Assembly: GCF_026041215.1 (NCBI RefSeq)
Contig: NZ_JAPEIQ010000039.1
Location: forward strand, 248,001-312,000
Direction of reading: 5' to 3'
From: Hoyosella sp. YIM 151337
Lineage (GTDB): Bacteria > Actinomycetota > Actinomycetes > Mycobacteriales > Mycobacteriaceae
DNA length: 64,000 nt
Numbering within the stretch: position 1 is the stretch's first letter; each line of letters opens with the position of its first letter. Below, in pieces: positions 8,415-17,738 of the stretch. The notes under the pieces were generated by a model. The model was not told the origin of the DNA and searched no databases. It saw only the letters and a list, made by a program, of their open reading frames with translations. The position numbers and the translations under genes are program-made.

Positions 8415-9872
8415 TCACTGGGTGAACGCGACGTATTTTGTGCTCAGGTACTCCTCAACGCCCTCGGTGCCGCCTTCGCTTCCCAAGCCGGACGCCTTGA
8501 CTCCGCCGAACGGCGCAGCGGGATCGGAGATCACGCCGCGATTCACTCCGACCATGCCCGCCTGCAACGCGCGTGCGACGCGGAAGGCCCGGTCCAGGTT
8601 CTGGGTGTAGAAGTACGATGCCAGCCCGTATTCTGTGTTGTTGGCGAGCGCAATCGCCTCTTCTTCGGTGTCGAAGCCGTAGATGGGAGCCACGGGGCCG
8701 AATATTTCTTCCCGTGTGATTCGCGCCGAGTCCGGAACATCTGTGAGAACTGTTGGCGCAAAGAAGAATCCGGGCCCATCGATGGGTGCCCCGCCCGTTT
8801 CCACTCTGGCTCCCGCGGCGACCGCGTCGGCAACGAGATCAGCAACGGCGTCGCGCTGTTTCGCGTTGATCAGCGGTCCGATATCGGTACTCGTCTCATA
8901 GCCAGGACCCACCTTCATCGCCGCGATACGCGCGGTCAGCCGGGCGGTGAATTCCGCACGCACGCTGTTGTGCACGAAAAGGCGGTTCGCTGCGGTGCAG
9001 GCTTCGCCGCCGTTGCGCATTTTCGCTGCCATCGCACCGTCGACTGCGGCATCGAGGTCGGCGTCGTCGAAGACGATGAACGGCGCGTTCCCGCCGAGCT
9101 CCATGGAGGTGCGCTGAACATGGGCCGCGGACTGACCGATAAGCACACTCCCTACCCGGGTGGAACCGGTGAACGTCACTTTGCGCAAACGCTGATCGCT
9201 GATCAATTCCCCGCTGAGCGCCGCTGAGCGGGACGTGGGCAGCACGGAGAGCACACCGGCAGGCAGACCTGCGTCCGCAAGAACCTGCGCGAGCAGCAAC
9301 ATGGTCAGCGGAGTGTCTTCGGAAGGCTTGACGATCATCGTGCATCCTGCGGCGAGTGCTGGCCCAATCTTTCGGGTACCCATGGCGAGTGGGAAGTTCC
9401 AGGGCGTAATCGCAAGACAAGGCCCGACAGGTTCCTTAGTGACGAGGATGCGGCCGGTGCCGTTTGGCGCGTCAGTGTAGCGGCCCTGAATGCGCACCGC
9501 TTCCTCGCTGAACCAGCGCAGAAACTCCGCACCATAATTCAGCTCGCCGCGGCTTTCGCCGAGCGCTTTGCCCATCTCCAGGGTCATGAGGAGAGCGAAG
9601 TCCTCCGTACGCTCGATGAGAATCTCCCAGGCGCGGTGCAGAATCTCAGAGCGCGCGCGAGGCGGAGTGGCCGCCCATTCAGCTTGTGCTGCGTGGGCAG
9701 AATCAAGTGCACGCAGGGCGTCTTTCGGGGCCGCGTCGGCGACTTCCGCAAGGACTGCACCGGTCGCAGGGTTGTACACGGGGAAGCTGCCGCCCTCGAG
9801 CGCAGTGGTCGATGTGCCGTCGATCCACAGCCCAGTGGGGACGGTGGCGAGGAAGTTGTTGATGTCGCTCAC
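8415..9872 (-). CDS. gabD: Succinate-semialdehyde dehydrogenase (NAD(P)+)
   Basis: 485 residues, an aldehyde dehydrogenase of the GabD group. Catalytic Cys292 is in GGEACTAANR, general base Glu258 in MELGGNAPF, and Lys182 in the cofactor region IVKPSEDTP. It oxidises succinate semialdehyde to succinate and acts after GabT, which lies upstream in the same operon with a 23-nt gap. Start is GTG at 9872 after AAAGGACC. Since a lysine/arginine-monooxygenase-type gene lies elsewhere in the window, glutarate semialdehyde (DavD activity) is a possible second substrate. Confidence 0.88.
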   Translation of the reverse strand: MSDINNFLATVPTGLWIDGTSTTALEGGSFPVYNPATGAVLAEVADAAPKDALRALDSAHAAQAEWAATPPRARSEILHRAWEILIERTEDFALLMTLEMGKALGESRGELNYGAEFLRWFSEEAVRIQGRYTDAPNGTGRILVTKEPVGPCLAITPWNFPLAMGTRKIGPALAAGCTMIVKPSEDTPLTMLLLAQVLADAGLPAGVLSVLPTSRSAALSGELISDQRLRKVTFTGSTRVGSVLIGQSAAHVQRTSMELGGNAPFIVFDDADLDAAVDGAMAAKMRNGGEACTAANRLFVHNSVRAEFTARLTARIAAMKVGPGYETSTDIGPLINAKQRDAVADLVADAVAAGARVETGGAPIDGPGFFFAPTVLTDVPDSARITREEIFGPVAPIYGFDTEEEAIALANNTEYGLASYFYTQNLDRAFRVARALQAGMVGVNRGVISDPAAPFGGVKASGLGSEGGTEGVEEYLSTKYVAFTQ

Positions 9873-9895
9873 GAAATGGTCCTTTGTCAGAAGAT

Positions 9896-11239
9896 TCAGA
9901 TGAGGGAACGGAGCGCTGCTTCAAGCACGTCGAGGCCGTCGCTAAGCAGTTCGTCACTGATCACCAATGGCGGCAGGAGCCGGATCACGTTTCCGTAGGA
10001 GCCACAGGTCAACAGAATGACTCCCTCTTCGAGTGCTTTCGCTGCAACCGCTTTGGCGAGCGCGGCGTCCGGTTCGGTGGTGCCCGGCGTCACGAACTCG
10101 ACGGCAATCATCGCGCCGCGCCCACGGACGTCACCGATTGCCGAGACGTCATGCTGGAGCGCACGCAGGCGGGAAAGCGCGGTGTCACCGATCGATGTAG
10201 CCCGGCCGGGCAGGTCATAGGCACGCATTGCCTCGATGGCCCCGAGTGCGCCCGCGCACGCGATGGGGTTGCCACCGTAAGTACCACCGAGTCCGCCAGG
10301 ATGAACTTGGTCGAGCAGGTCAGCGCGACCAGTGATCGCTGACAGCGGCAGTCCGCCGGCGATGCCTTTAGCCATGGTGATGATGTCGGGCACGACTTCT
10401 TCGTCGTTGCTGGCGAACCATTGACCGGTGCGCGCGAAACCGGTTTGCACCTCGTCGGCGATGAAAACCACTCCGTTTGCCTTTGCCCAGTCGACGAGGG
10501 TGGGGAGGAAGCCTTTCGCCGGAACGATGAAGCCGCCTTCCCCTTGGATCGGTTCGATGATGATGGCGGCGAGTTCATCGGCGCCGATCTGAACCTCGAT
10601 CTGACTGATGACTCGCTTCGCCGCTGTCACGCCGTCGAGGCCGTCACGGAAGGGGTAAGAGCCTGGCATGCGGTAGATCTCGGGCGCGAAAGGGCCCATG
10701 TGCTTCTTGTAGGGCAACGACTTGGCGGTCAGCGCCATCGTGAGATTGGTGCGTCCGTGGTACGCGTGGTCGAAGGCAACCACCGCATTCTTCCCGGTTG
10801 CGAGGCGAGCGACTTTCACAGCATTCTCGACCGCCTCCGCGCCGGAGTTGAAGAGCACCGTGCGCTTGTCATGGTCGCCGGGGGTAAGCGCCGCGAGTTC
10901 CTCGGCAACTCGTACGTAGCCCTCGTACGGCGTCACCATGAAACAGGTGTGCGTAAAGTGCCCCGCCTGCTCACGGACAGCGTCGACGACGTGCGGGTCA
11001 GACGCTCCGACGCTGGTGACGGCGATTCCGGAGCCCAGATCGATGAGTGAGTTGCCGTCAACGTCGACGATGACGCCGCCATCGGCGTCCGCGGCGAATA
11101 CGGGTACCGCGGAGCCCACACCGGCGGCGACAGCAGACCGCCGCCGCGCGGTCAGTGCCTGTGATTTGGGGCCAGGCAGTTCGGTGACAAGCGCACGCTT
11201 CTGCGGGAGGCGATATGCGGGAGCTGGCGAGACTGACAT
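9896..11239 (-). CDS. gabT: 4-aminobutyrate aminotransferase
   Basis: 447 residues from ATG 11239. A GTG 60 nt further upstream would add a poor arginine-rich leader and is rejected. It is a class III PLP aminotransferase: ADEVQTGFART with Asp262, and the PLP lysine Lys291 in TMAKGIAGG. It moves the amino group of GABA to 2-oxoglutarate, giving succinate semialdehyde and glutamate. It forms an operon with gabD and is divergent from a PucR regulator, the usual GABA-catabolic arrangement in actinobacteria. GABA could come from the arginine oxygenase genes at 25.8-30 kb, and the glutamate could be recycled by the dehydrogenase at 13-16 kb. Confidence 0.9.
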   Translation of the reverse strand: MSVSPAPAYRLPQKRALVTELPGPKSQALTARRRSAVAAGVGSAVPVFAADADGGVIVDVDGNSLIDLGSGIAVTSVGASDPHVVDAVREQAGHFTHTCFMVTPYEGYVRVAEELAALTPGDHDKRTVLFNSGAEAVENAVKVARLATGKNAVVAFDHAYHGRTNLTMALTAKSLPYKKHMGPFAPEIYRMPGSYPFRDGLDGVTAAKRVISQIEVQIGADELAAIIIEPIQGEGGFIVPAKGFLPTLVDWAKANGVVFIADEVQTGFARTGQWFASNDEEVVPDIITMAKGIAGGLPLSAITGRADLLDQVHPGGLGGTYGGNPIACAGALGAIEAMRAYDLPGRATSIGDTALSRLRALQHDVSAIGDVRGRGAMIAVEFVTPGTTEPDAALAKAVAAKALEEGVILLTCGSYGNVIRLLPPLVISDELLSDGLDVLEAALRSLI

Positions 11240-11372
11240 GTGGTTTCCTTTTCCGTCAGGCCGGTCGGCAGGGCCAGGGGAGCAGCGCCTGGCGGACACC
11301 CGGCGTCGGTGTCGTCATCAATGCACTCAGTGTGGGTGCGTTCACACCACCACGTCCCCTTACAGAATGTCG

Positions 11373-11399
11373 TTATGGATGAGAAGCGCCGTGCCATAA
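11373..11399. promoter_or_regulatory. Candidate regulator site between gabT and the PucR gene
   Basis: TTATGG at 11373-11378 and CCATAA at 11394-11399 form an inverted pair with 21-bp centre spacing, two helical turns, in the 196-bp divergent region. The right half overlaps a CATAAT hexamer (11395-11400) that could be the -10 of the regulator gene. This suggests autoregulation plus control of gabT. Short and therefore weak evidence. Confidence 0.3.
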
Positions 11400-11435
11400 T
11401 GTCTATTTCGTTGCTGTGTGGTTCGAAGGAGCGCC

Positions 11436-12956
11436 ATGGGTGTGCCAGTCAAATGGGTGCTGCAGCAACCCGACCTCGCGCTCGAACTCCGCGGTGGTGC
11501 GGCAGGTGTGGACAGATCCATATCGCTCGTGCTGACGACCGAACTGGAGGATCCGTTCCGCTGGCTTTCCGGTGGCGAACTCGTGCTGACAACGGGGATC
11601 ACGCTGCCACTGAGCGTCGCCGACCGCGCGGAATTCGTCCACCAGCTGCGTGACAAAGATGTGGCTGCACTAGGATTCGGCACCGGGCTCTCACACCCAC
11701 AGATCCCAGCAGGGCTGACTGATGCGGCTGACGAAGCGGGGCTTCCGCTGTTTGAGGTACCGCTGCCGACCCCGTTCGCCGCGATCCACAAAAAGGTGAT
11801 GACGCGGATCGCTGAACTTCAGTACGACTCGGTACTGCGCGCTTCTCGGGCACAGCCACGCATGACCCGCGCCGCCGTGCAGGGCGGCATCACGGCGACG
11901 TTGCGTGAGCTCGCCGCTGCGGTCGGCGGGACGGCGCTATTCCTCGATCCGTCTGGGCGCCTTTCGGACTCACAACCGCGCGCCGCCGCACGAGATGCGG
12001 TAGAGGAAGTAAGCCGCCTGGTTCATTCGGGAAAAGCAACAAGTCGCGTGTCTGTGCTCGCCAGTGGCGCATCGGTAGCGGTTCAGACGATCGCGGTGGG
12101 GAGCAGCATCCACGGGTACCTCGCGGTGGTGAGTCCCGTTCCGCTTGGCAATGTCGAGCAAATTTTGCTGGGTCATGCGAATTCGCTGCTCGCCCTGGAT
12201 TTCGAAAAGCCCGTGCGGCTGCGCGCAGCGCAGAACACCCTGAACAGCACCGCACTGGGCTTGCTCCTCACGGGGCACGCCGATAAAGAAGCCGCCCGCG
12301 TCCATGTGCGTGGTGCTGCCGACTCGCACGGGCACGTGCGGGCATTCACAATCACGTCCGCCGACGAGAATGTCATCGAATCAGCAGCAGCAGCTGTCGA
12401 CAAGCAGCTCACAGAGCAGGGCCGACCCGTCTACACACATCGCTCGAAGGGTCAGTTGCTTGTGGCCCTGCGCGGCACCGACACTGCCGAGTTCGCGCAA
12501 TCGCTGCTGCAGCCGCTGCGGTCTGAAGAGCGCAAAGCCACACGCTGCGGTCTCAGTTCGGAGGTCCCGGCAGATCGGCTGAGCGATGCGTCCAGCACCG
12601 CGGCCCTCGCCGCCTCCGCGGCTGAGTACGGCGGTACTCCACTAGAATTCGCGCAGCTCACCGGCCAGGCACTCCTCACGTTCCCACAGACCCGGGAGGT
12701 CCTCGCCGCGCTGGCGGATACGCTCATCCGGCCGCTCGCGGAGCACGACGCGCAGCAGGGCACGGAACTGCTGCCGTCCTTGCGGGCTTTCCTTGAAGCG
12801 AACGGGCACTGGGAATCCGCTGCCGCCACACTCGGGGTGCACCGGCACACGTTGCGCAACCGGATCGCGCGCACCGAAGCGATACTGCGATGCGATCTCA
12901 GTGTCGCCCGGGTGCGCGCGGAGTTGCTTCTCGGCTTGATAGTCAGGCAGTCATGA
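11436..12956 (+). CDS. PucR-family regulator, probable activator of gabTD
   Basis: 506 residues from ATG 11436, placed after GAAGGAGC; a GTG 18 nt upstream is less likely. The N-terminal PucR domain (about 1-125) includes GGELVLTTGITLPL. A GGDEF-like/CdaR middle region follows, and the C-terminal PucR helix-turn-helix (about 440-490) contains ANGHWESAAATLGVHRHTLRNR. Family members sense nitrogen compounds. Its position divergent from gabT makes it the likely GABA-responsive regulator, as described for actinobacterial GabR of this type. It converges on the glutamate dehydrogenase gene with only 2 nt between stop codons. Confidence 0.85.
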   Translation: MGVPVKWVLQQPDLALELRGGAAGVDRSISLVLTTELEDPFRWLSGGELVLTTGITLPLSVADRAEFVHQLRDKDVAALGFGTGLSHPQIPAGLTDAADEAGLPLFEVPLPTPFAAIHKKVMTRIAELQYDSVLRASRAQPRMTRAAVQGGITATLRELAAAVGGTALFLDPSGRLSDSQPRAAARDAVEEVSRLVHSGKATSRVSVLASGASVAVQTIAVGSSIHGYLAVVSPVPLGNVEQILLGHANSLLALDFEKPVRLRAAQNTLNSTALGLLLTGHADKEAARVHVRGAADSHGHVRAFTITSADENVIESAAAAVDKQLTEQGRPVYTHRSKGQLLVALRGTDTAEFAQSLLQPLRSEERKATRCGLSSEVPADRLSDASSTAALAASAAEYGGTPLEFAQLTGQALLTFPQTREVLAALADTLIRPLAEHDAQQGTELLPSLRAFLEANGHWESAAATLGVHRHTLRNRIARTEAILRCDLSVARVRAELLLGLIVRQS

Positions 12957-12958
12957 CG

Positions 12959-15900
12959 TCACCCAAACGCGGCTGTTAGCACGCATAGTCGTGCGGGTGT
13001 CACGCGGCCAGTTGACCGTACTTCCTTCACGAGTTCTCCGATTCGCTCACATTCGCGTGAACCGGCGAGCCATTTCGCCACTGCTGCTTGCGCATTCACA
13101 GCGGAGGGATCGGGGCGAGACTGTTCCATGATGCGGCGGACCGTGTCATGCCACCGATCGTGCAGTGCCGCAGTGAGGATTGTCGCTGCAAGCGCGTCCC
13201 AGTGATCGGTTTCGGGAGTGGCAGCTGCAGTGAGTTCCTCCGTCAGCCAATCGAAACCGAGGGCGCGGCCTAGTTCGGTGAACGCTTGTGCGACAACGCC
13301 CACGCGGCAGCCGGTTTGCCGGGCAGCCTCGGCGAACGCCAGCGCGTGTGAAAGTGTGCGCAGTGTGGTCAGGTCGGGCGCCAGCAGGCCGCGCAGCTGC
13401 GGCAATTCACCCTTTAGCTCCGAAACGTGCGGTGCGAACTCGGCCACCAGCTTGCTGGCGGGCACCCCTCGTTTGTGCCGCAATAGCCACGACGTCTCGG
13501 CTTCGATCAATGTTTGCACCGCATTGAGCAAGGTCATGCGCGTATGCGGTGGGATTTCGGCATCCACGAAGGCCGCCCAAAGCTCGTCGATGCCGAAGAC
13601 TTCGCGCACCACCCAGTACGCCACGGCGATCTGGCCACTTGTGACGCCGAACTGTTCCTCCAGCCGGCGCACGAAGCCCGGTCCCACCCGATTGATGAGT
13701 TCGCTTGTGACGGTGACGGATTTTATGTCACGAGCGAGTTGATGGTCGGTGATTTCACGAGACGCGGCAGCGCGAACGGCCGGCGGGAAGTAGTCGACTA
13801 CTGTATTGGCGAAAATGGGGTCATCGAGTTCAACGGAAGCCGCGAGTTCGCGCCGGACTAGATTCTTCGACTGTGCCAGCAGGATCGCAATCTCGGGCCG
13901 AACTAGTCCGGTGCCCGCAAGCTGCCGTGCACGGAACTCAGCTTCGGTGGGCAGCCCCTCGCTTTCGCGCGTGATTCCGGCAGCCGCCTCGAGATTTTCG
14001 ATCAGCCGCTCGTGTTTGCTGATGAGGAATCGAGAATGCGCCTCGGCAAGACTGATCGCGAGGGTTTGACGGTCCGCATCTGCCAGAACGTCAGCCGCGA
14101 CGTCACTTGTGGCTGCTGCGAGAATGCCGTCGCGTGCGTGTGTGCTGAGCGAACCCGCGGCAACGGCGGCGCCGAGTGCGATCTTGATATTCACTTCACG
14201 GTCGGACGTCGCGACTCCCGCCGCATTGTCGATGAAGTCGCCGTTGATTTTTCCGCCAGCCAGCGCGAATTCCACTCGGGCACGCTGGGTGAAGCCGAGA
14301 TTGCCGCCCTCGCCCACGGCACGGCAGCGTAAGCGGGCGGCGTCGACCCGAACTGAGTCATTTGCAGGATCTGCTGCAGCGCTGTCTGTTTCGTCGCTGG
14401 CTTTGATATATGTCCCGATTCCGCCGTTCCACAGCAAATCCACTTCAGCGGTGAGCATCGCTTTGATGAGTTCGCTGGGCGACAGTTGGGTCGCCGACAC
14501 ACCGAGCCGCTGTTGCGCCTGCGGTGAGAGCGGGATTGTTTTGGCGTTGCGGGACCACACACCGCCGCCGTCGGAGATCAGTGACCGGCGGTAGTCATGC
14601 CAGCTGCTGCGTGGCAGCGCAGCTAGGCGCTGGCGCTCGGCGAAAGATGCTTCCGGGTCGGGGTCCGGATCGAGGAAGATGTGGCGGTGGTCGAACGCGC
14701 CGACCAGCCGGATGGCGCGCGACAGCAGCATGCCGTTGCCAAACACGTCGCCCGACATGTCCCCGATACCTATAACGGTGAACGGATCGCTGGCCGCATT
14801 GATACCGAGTTCGCTGAGATGACGATGCACCGAGCACCAGGCACCTCGCGCGGTGATGCCCATAGCCTTATGGTCGTACCCAGCGGATCCTCCGGACGCG
14901 AACGCGTCGCCGAGCCAGAACCCGCGGTCGACCGCGATGGCGTTCGCGACGTCAGAGAACGCGGCGGTGCCTTTGTCTGCTGCGACAACGAGATACGGGT
15001 CGTCGCCGTCGTATGTCACTGTGCGTGCTGGACGGACAGTGTTACCGCCGACCAGGTTGTCTGTCACATCCAGCAGTGCGCCAACGAACTCCTCGTAGGC
15101 GGCGCGGACCGTGTCGTGCGTTGTCTTCTTTCCGCGAACAACGAATGCTCCCTTCGCGCCTACGGGAACGATCGGGGAGTTCTTCACCACCTGCGTCTTC
15201 AACAGGCCCAGCACCTCGGTCCGGAAGTCGTCAGGCCGGTCGGACCAGCGCAAACCACCGCGCGCGATGAGTCCGCCCCGAACGTGACTGCCTTCAACCG
15301 AGGGGGAGTGGACAAAGATTTCCCGGAACGGCGTGACGGGCGACGCAAGCGACAATTTCGACGGGTCTATTTTGAAGGCAACCGCACGCGGCGCCGGAAG
15401 CTGGAACCAGTTTGTTCGCAGTGTCGCGTGCAGGAACGAATGCAGGGCCCGAAGCACTTGGTCTTCGTCAAGTGTCGAGGTGACGGCGACCGAAGCGTTG
15501 ATGATCTCGCTGAGCGCCGACGGACTGAGTGAACTCGTTGCACCGCCCGGCTTACCTTGCCGGTCCGGATCGAAGCGGGCCTCAAACAGGGCAGTCCACG
15601 CGCGAAGGAAATCGGGATGACGTTTCAAGATTGCCACGATGCTGGACTCCGCGAGCATGAGACCGGCCTGGCGAAGGTAGCGGCAAGCCGCCCGCACCAG
15701 GATGATGTGTGTCCAGGCAATACGTGCGGAGCCAATCAACTGGGCATAGATATCCAGTTCGAAGCGGCCGCGTGCCGCGGCGGCGAGCGCATCCGCGAGG
15801 AGGGCAGCTGTTTCCTCCCCCCACTCGGGTTCAGTCGGGCAGAAGGTAAAACGGTGGCCGCCCCCAGCCTCTTCATGTTCGGCGACGCGCAATCCGACGT

Positions 15901-16045
15901 TCGCGAAGCTCTCGACAATGTCGGCAAGCGGCGGAACGCTATCGGGCCACGTGATGAGGGCAGTCGGGGTGCCGCCGCCGGAAACCGAGAGGGTGAACGC
16001 CGGTTCTGCCCGGTCCAAAGTTGCCAGGGTCGAAGTGTGGGTCAT
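12959..16045 (-). CDS. gdh: NAD-dependent glutamate dehydrogenase, short large-type (about 115 kDa class)
   Basis: 1028 residues. The core has RGGLRWSDRPDDFRTEVLG (about 260-280) and VVKNSPIVPVGAKGAF, the substrate-binding and catalytic-lysine region of the large NAD-GDH family, followed by the NAD domain and a long C-terminal helical region. Mycobacterial homologues are about 1600 residues; this one lacks most of the N-terminal ACT-like extension and matches the shorter 115-kDa class, so it looks complete rather than broken. It oxidises glutamate to 2-oxoglutarate and ammonium. Beside gabTD it would regenerate the amino acceptor for GabT. Start ATG 16045 has only a weak ribosome site. Confidence 0.88.
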   Translation of the reverse strand: MTHTSTLATLDRAEPAFTLSVSGGGTPTALITWPDSVPPLADIVESFANVGLRVAEHEEAGGGHRFTFCPTEPEWGEETAALLADALAAAARGRFELDIYAQLIGSARIAWTHIILVRAACRYLRQAGLMLAESSIVAILKRHPDFLRAWTALFEARFDPDRQGKPGGATSSLSPSALSEIINASVAVTSTLDEDQVLRALHSFLHATLRTNWFQLPAPRAVAFKIDPSKLSLASPVTPFREIFVHSPSVEGSHVRGGLIARGGLRWSDRPDDFRTEVLGLLKTQVVKNSPIVPVGAKGAFVVRGKKTTHDTVRAAYEEFVGALLDVTDNLVGGNTVRPARTVTYDGDDPYLVVAADKGTAAFSDVANAIAVDRGFWLGDAFASGGSAGYDHKAMGITARGAWCSVHRHLSELGINAASDPFTVIGIGDMSGDVFGNGMLLSRAIRLVGAFDHRHIFLDPDPDPEASFAERQRLAALPRSSWHDYRRSLISDGGGVWSRNAKTIPLSPQAQQRLGVSATQLSPSELIKAMLTAEVDLLWNGGIGTYIKASDETDSAAADPANDSVRVDAARLRCRAVGEGGNLGFTQRARVEFALAGGKINGDFIDNAAGVATSDREVNIKIALGAAVAAGSLSTHARDGILAAATSDVAADVLADADRQTLAISLAEAHSRFLISKHERLIENLEAAAGITRESEGLPTEAEFRARQLAGTGLVRPEIAILLAQSKNLVRRELAASVELDDPIFANTVVDYFPPAVRAAASREITDHQLARDIKSVTVTSELINRVGPGFVRRLEEQFGVTSGQIAVAYWVVREVFGIDELWAAFVDAEIPPHTRMTLLNAVQTLIEAETSWLLRHKRGVPASKLVAEFAPHVSELKGELPQLRGLLAPDLTTLRTLSHALAFAEAARQTGCRVGVVAQAFTELGRALGFDWLTEELTAAATPETDHWDALAATILTAALHDRWHDTVRRIMEQSRPDPSAVNAQAAVAKWLAGSRECERIGELVKEVRSTGRVTPARLCVLTAAFG

Positions 16046-16182
16046 GGCTGGTCTGCTTTCTGGTGCGCCGGTTGCCTACAGTCTCGCCTGGTGAGACTGG
16101 CGCCACAGTCACCGGAATGGTGTGGCTACGTGTACCCAGTGCGCCAAAGTGGTACTTGCCGGCCTTTGGGATCGTCACCTGC

Positions 16183-16560
16183 TCACGACTGGGCGTCGTA
16201 CGTCTGACGCGCGTCGAGCACCTTAGACAGATTCAGCTCCGACCAGCTCGCAAGCTCAGCCACGCGCCGCGCGGCTTCTAGTCCCAGCGGGGTAAGGGAG
16301 TACTCGACGCGCGGTGGTATCACTGGGTAGGCCTTGCGCAGCACGAGGCCATCGCGTTCGAGTGTCTGCAGCGTCTGCGCGAGCATCTTCTCGCTGACGC
16401 CGCCGATTCCCTTTCGGAGTTCGCTGAAACGCTGTGTGCCAGCCAGAAGAATTCCGAGAACCAGCACACCCCAGCGGCTCGTGATGTGTTCGAGGACGCT
16501 GCGTGACGGGCATCTCTGGTTGTACACATCCGCGTCTCTGACCACTTGTCTTACGTCCAT
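16183..16560 (-). CDS. HxlR-family transcriptional regulator
   Basis: 125 residues, a single winged-helix domain typical of HxlR (RFSELRKGIGGVSEKMLAQTL). A single cysteine near the N-terminus, Cys17 in NQRCPSR, is where redox-sensing HxlR proteins such as QorR and HypR carry their sensor thiol. It is divergent from a QorB/NmrA-like oxidoreductase, so it probably represses that gene and is released by quinones or electrophiles. The shared region holds a perfect palindrome (16586-16602). Confidence 0.88.
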   Translation of the reverse strand: MDVRQVVRDADVYNQRCPSRSVLEHITSRWGVLVLGILLAGTQRFSELRKGIGGVSEKMLAQTLQTLERDGLVLRKAYPVIPPRVEYSLTPLGLEAARRVAELASWSELNLSKVLDARQTYDAQS

Positions 16561-16585
16561 GCCTGTAACTTACTTCAAAGTTGGT

Positions 16586-16602
16586 ACTAACTTCTAGTTA
16601 GT
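16586..16602. promoter_or_regulatory. Palindromic operator candidate for the HxlR regulator
   Basis: ACTAACT, 3 nt, AGTTAGT: a perfect 7-bp inverted repeat in the 95-bp divergent region. A second, imperfect AACTT/AAGTT pair lies beside it (16567-16582). AT-rich GTTAGT-type palindromes in this place are usual for HxlR sites. Binding is inferred. Confidence 0.55.
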
Positions 16603-16655
16603 TGTTCGGGTAGCTTGCGATGTGACTATCACACGTCTTGCGAAAGGGCTGGTTC

Positions 16656-17510
16656 ATGAGCATCGTCGTCACAGGGGCAACCGGAAAACTCGGCACACTC
16701 GTCATAGCTGAGTTGCTTGAGAAGGTGCCATCGAGCGCCATCACGGCCGTGGCGCGAAGTGCAGAGAAAGCCGCGGCACTCACGGGCCGTGGTATCGAAG
16801 TGCGAACGGCAGATTACGGCGTGCCGGAGACGCTGGAAGCGGTGTTCAATGCAGGCGACACGGTCTTGCTGATTTCAGGAAGCGAAGTGGGACAACGTGT
16901 TCCACAGCACCGGGCAGTCATCGAAGCGGCCGTCAAGGCGGATGTGTCGCGGCTGGTGTACACAAGTGTTCTCGGCGGCCCGGCCGCAGACTTTCTGCTG
17001 GCAGAGGAGCACAAAGAGACCGAACAGATCCTCATCGAATCCGGGGTGCAATACACCCTGTTGCGCAACGGCTGGTACAGCGAAAATTACACCGAACAAA
17101 TCCCCGCGCAGCTGCAGTTTGGTGTTGCGGGCAGCGCGGGTGCAGGGCGGCTCGGTACAGCCTCGCGCGCCGATTACGCAGCGGCTGCTGCGGTAGTGCT
17201 CACGACTGAGGGCCATGAGAACGTCGCGTACGAACTCAGCGGCGACACCTCATTCACGCTCACGGACTACGCGGCCGAGCTTGCGCGCCAGACAGGCACA
17301 GATGTCACGTATACCGACTTGCCGCCAGCGGCCTTCGAGGAGGTACTTGCGAACGCCGGTGTTCCGGCGCCGCTGGCGCACATCCTCGCTGATGTGGACA
17401 TCGCCGTCAGTAAGGGTCTCCTGGAAGGTGGCAGCGGCGACCTGAGCCGCTTGATCGGGCGCCACACCACCCCGATTAGTGAGTCGATTGCGCTCGAGCT
17501 ATCCCGTTAG
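16656..17510 (+). CDS. NAD(P)H:quinone oxidoreductase-like NmrA/SDR protein (QorB type)
   Basis: 284 residues from ATG 16656 after GAAAGGGC; an upstream start in the same frame is rejected. The N-terminal Rossmann motif is VTGATGKLG (5-13). The rest follows the NmrA-like atypical SDR pattern of QorB/YtfG: LVYTSVLG, LLRNGWYSENY and YELSGD. Such proteins reduce quinones with NADPH, lack the usual YxxxK pair, and are often paired with a divergent HxlR regulator, exactly as here. Probably an inducible detoxification unit. Confidence 0.85.
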   Translation: MSIVVTGATGKLGTLVIAELLEKVPSSAITAVARSAEKAAALTGRGIEVRTADYGVPETLEAVFNAGDTVLLISGSEVGQRVPQHRAVIEAAVKADVSRLVYTSVLGGPAADFLLAEEHKETEQILIESGVQYTLLRNGWYSENYTEQIPAQLQFGVAGSAGAGRLGTASRADYAAAAAVVLTTEGHENVAYELSGDTSFTLTDYAAELARQTGTDVTYTDLPPAAFEEVLANAGVPAPLAHILADVDIAVSKGLLEGGSGDLSRLIGRHTTPISESIALELSR

Positions 17511-17544
17511 CGCAGCGGGCAACAGTTGCCGTATCATCGCAGCC

Positions 17545-17700
17545 AACAGCACCGATCCGGCCATCACCGGGGAGCTTCCGGAAGAACAGCACGCGCCTAG
17601 TAGAACCGGACGGGTGGGCCCGTTACCGCCTGCAGTTGAGTGGCGGCCTCTTTCACCGAAGCCGCAAGCGGGGTGGTACCGCGGCTTTTGTCGTCCCCGT
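17545..17700 (+). ncRNA. T-box riboswitch in the ileS leader (actinobacterial, translational type)
   Basis: The T-box core TGGTACC (17674-17680) sits in the bulge of a perfect stem, AAGCCGC (17659-17665) with GCGGCTT (17681-17687). Upstream, the short Stem I region CCGGCCATCACCGGGGAG (17558-17575) carries the isoleucine specifier ATC at 17563-17565. This matches the short Stem I T-boxes known before mycobacterial ileS. Uncharged tRNA-Ile should pair with the bulge and free the ribosome site GAGGAG (17726-17731), raising IleRS synthesis. Outer limits are approximate. Confidence 0.9.
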
Positions 17701-17738
17701 GCCGCAGCGAACAATGACGCAGCACGAGGAGTACTGAG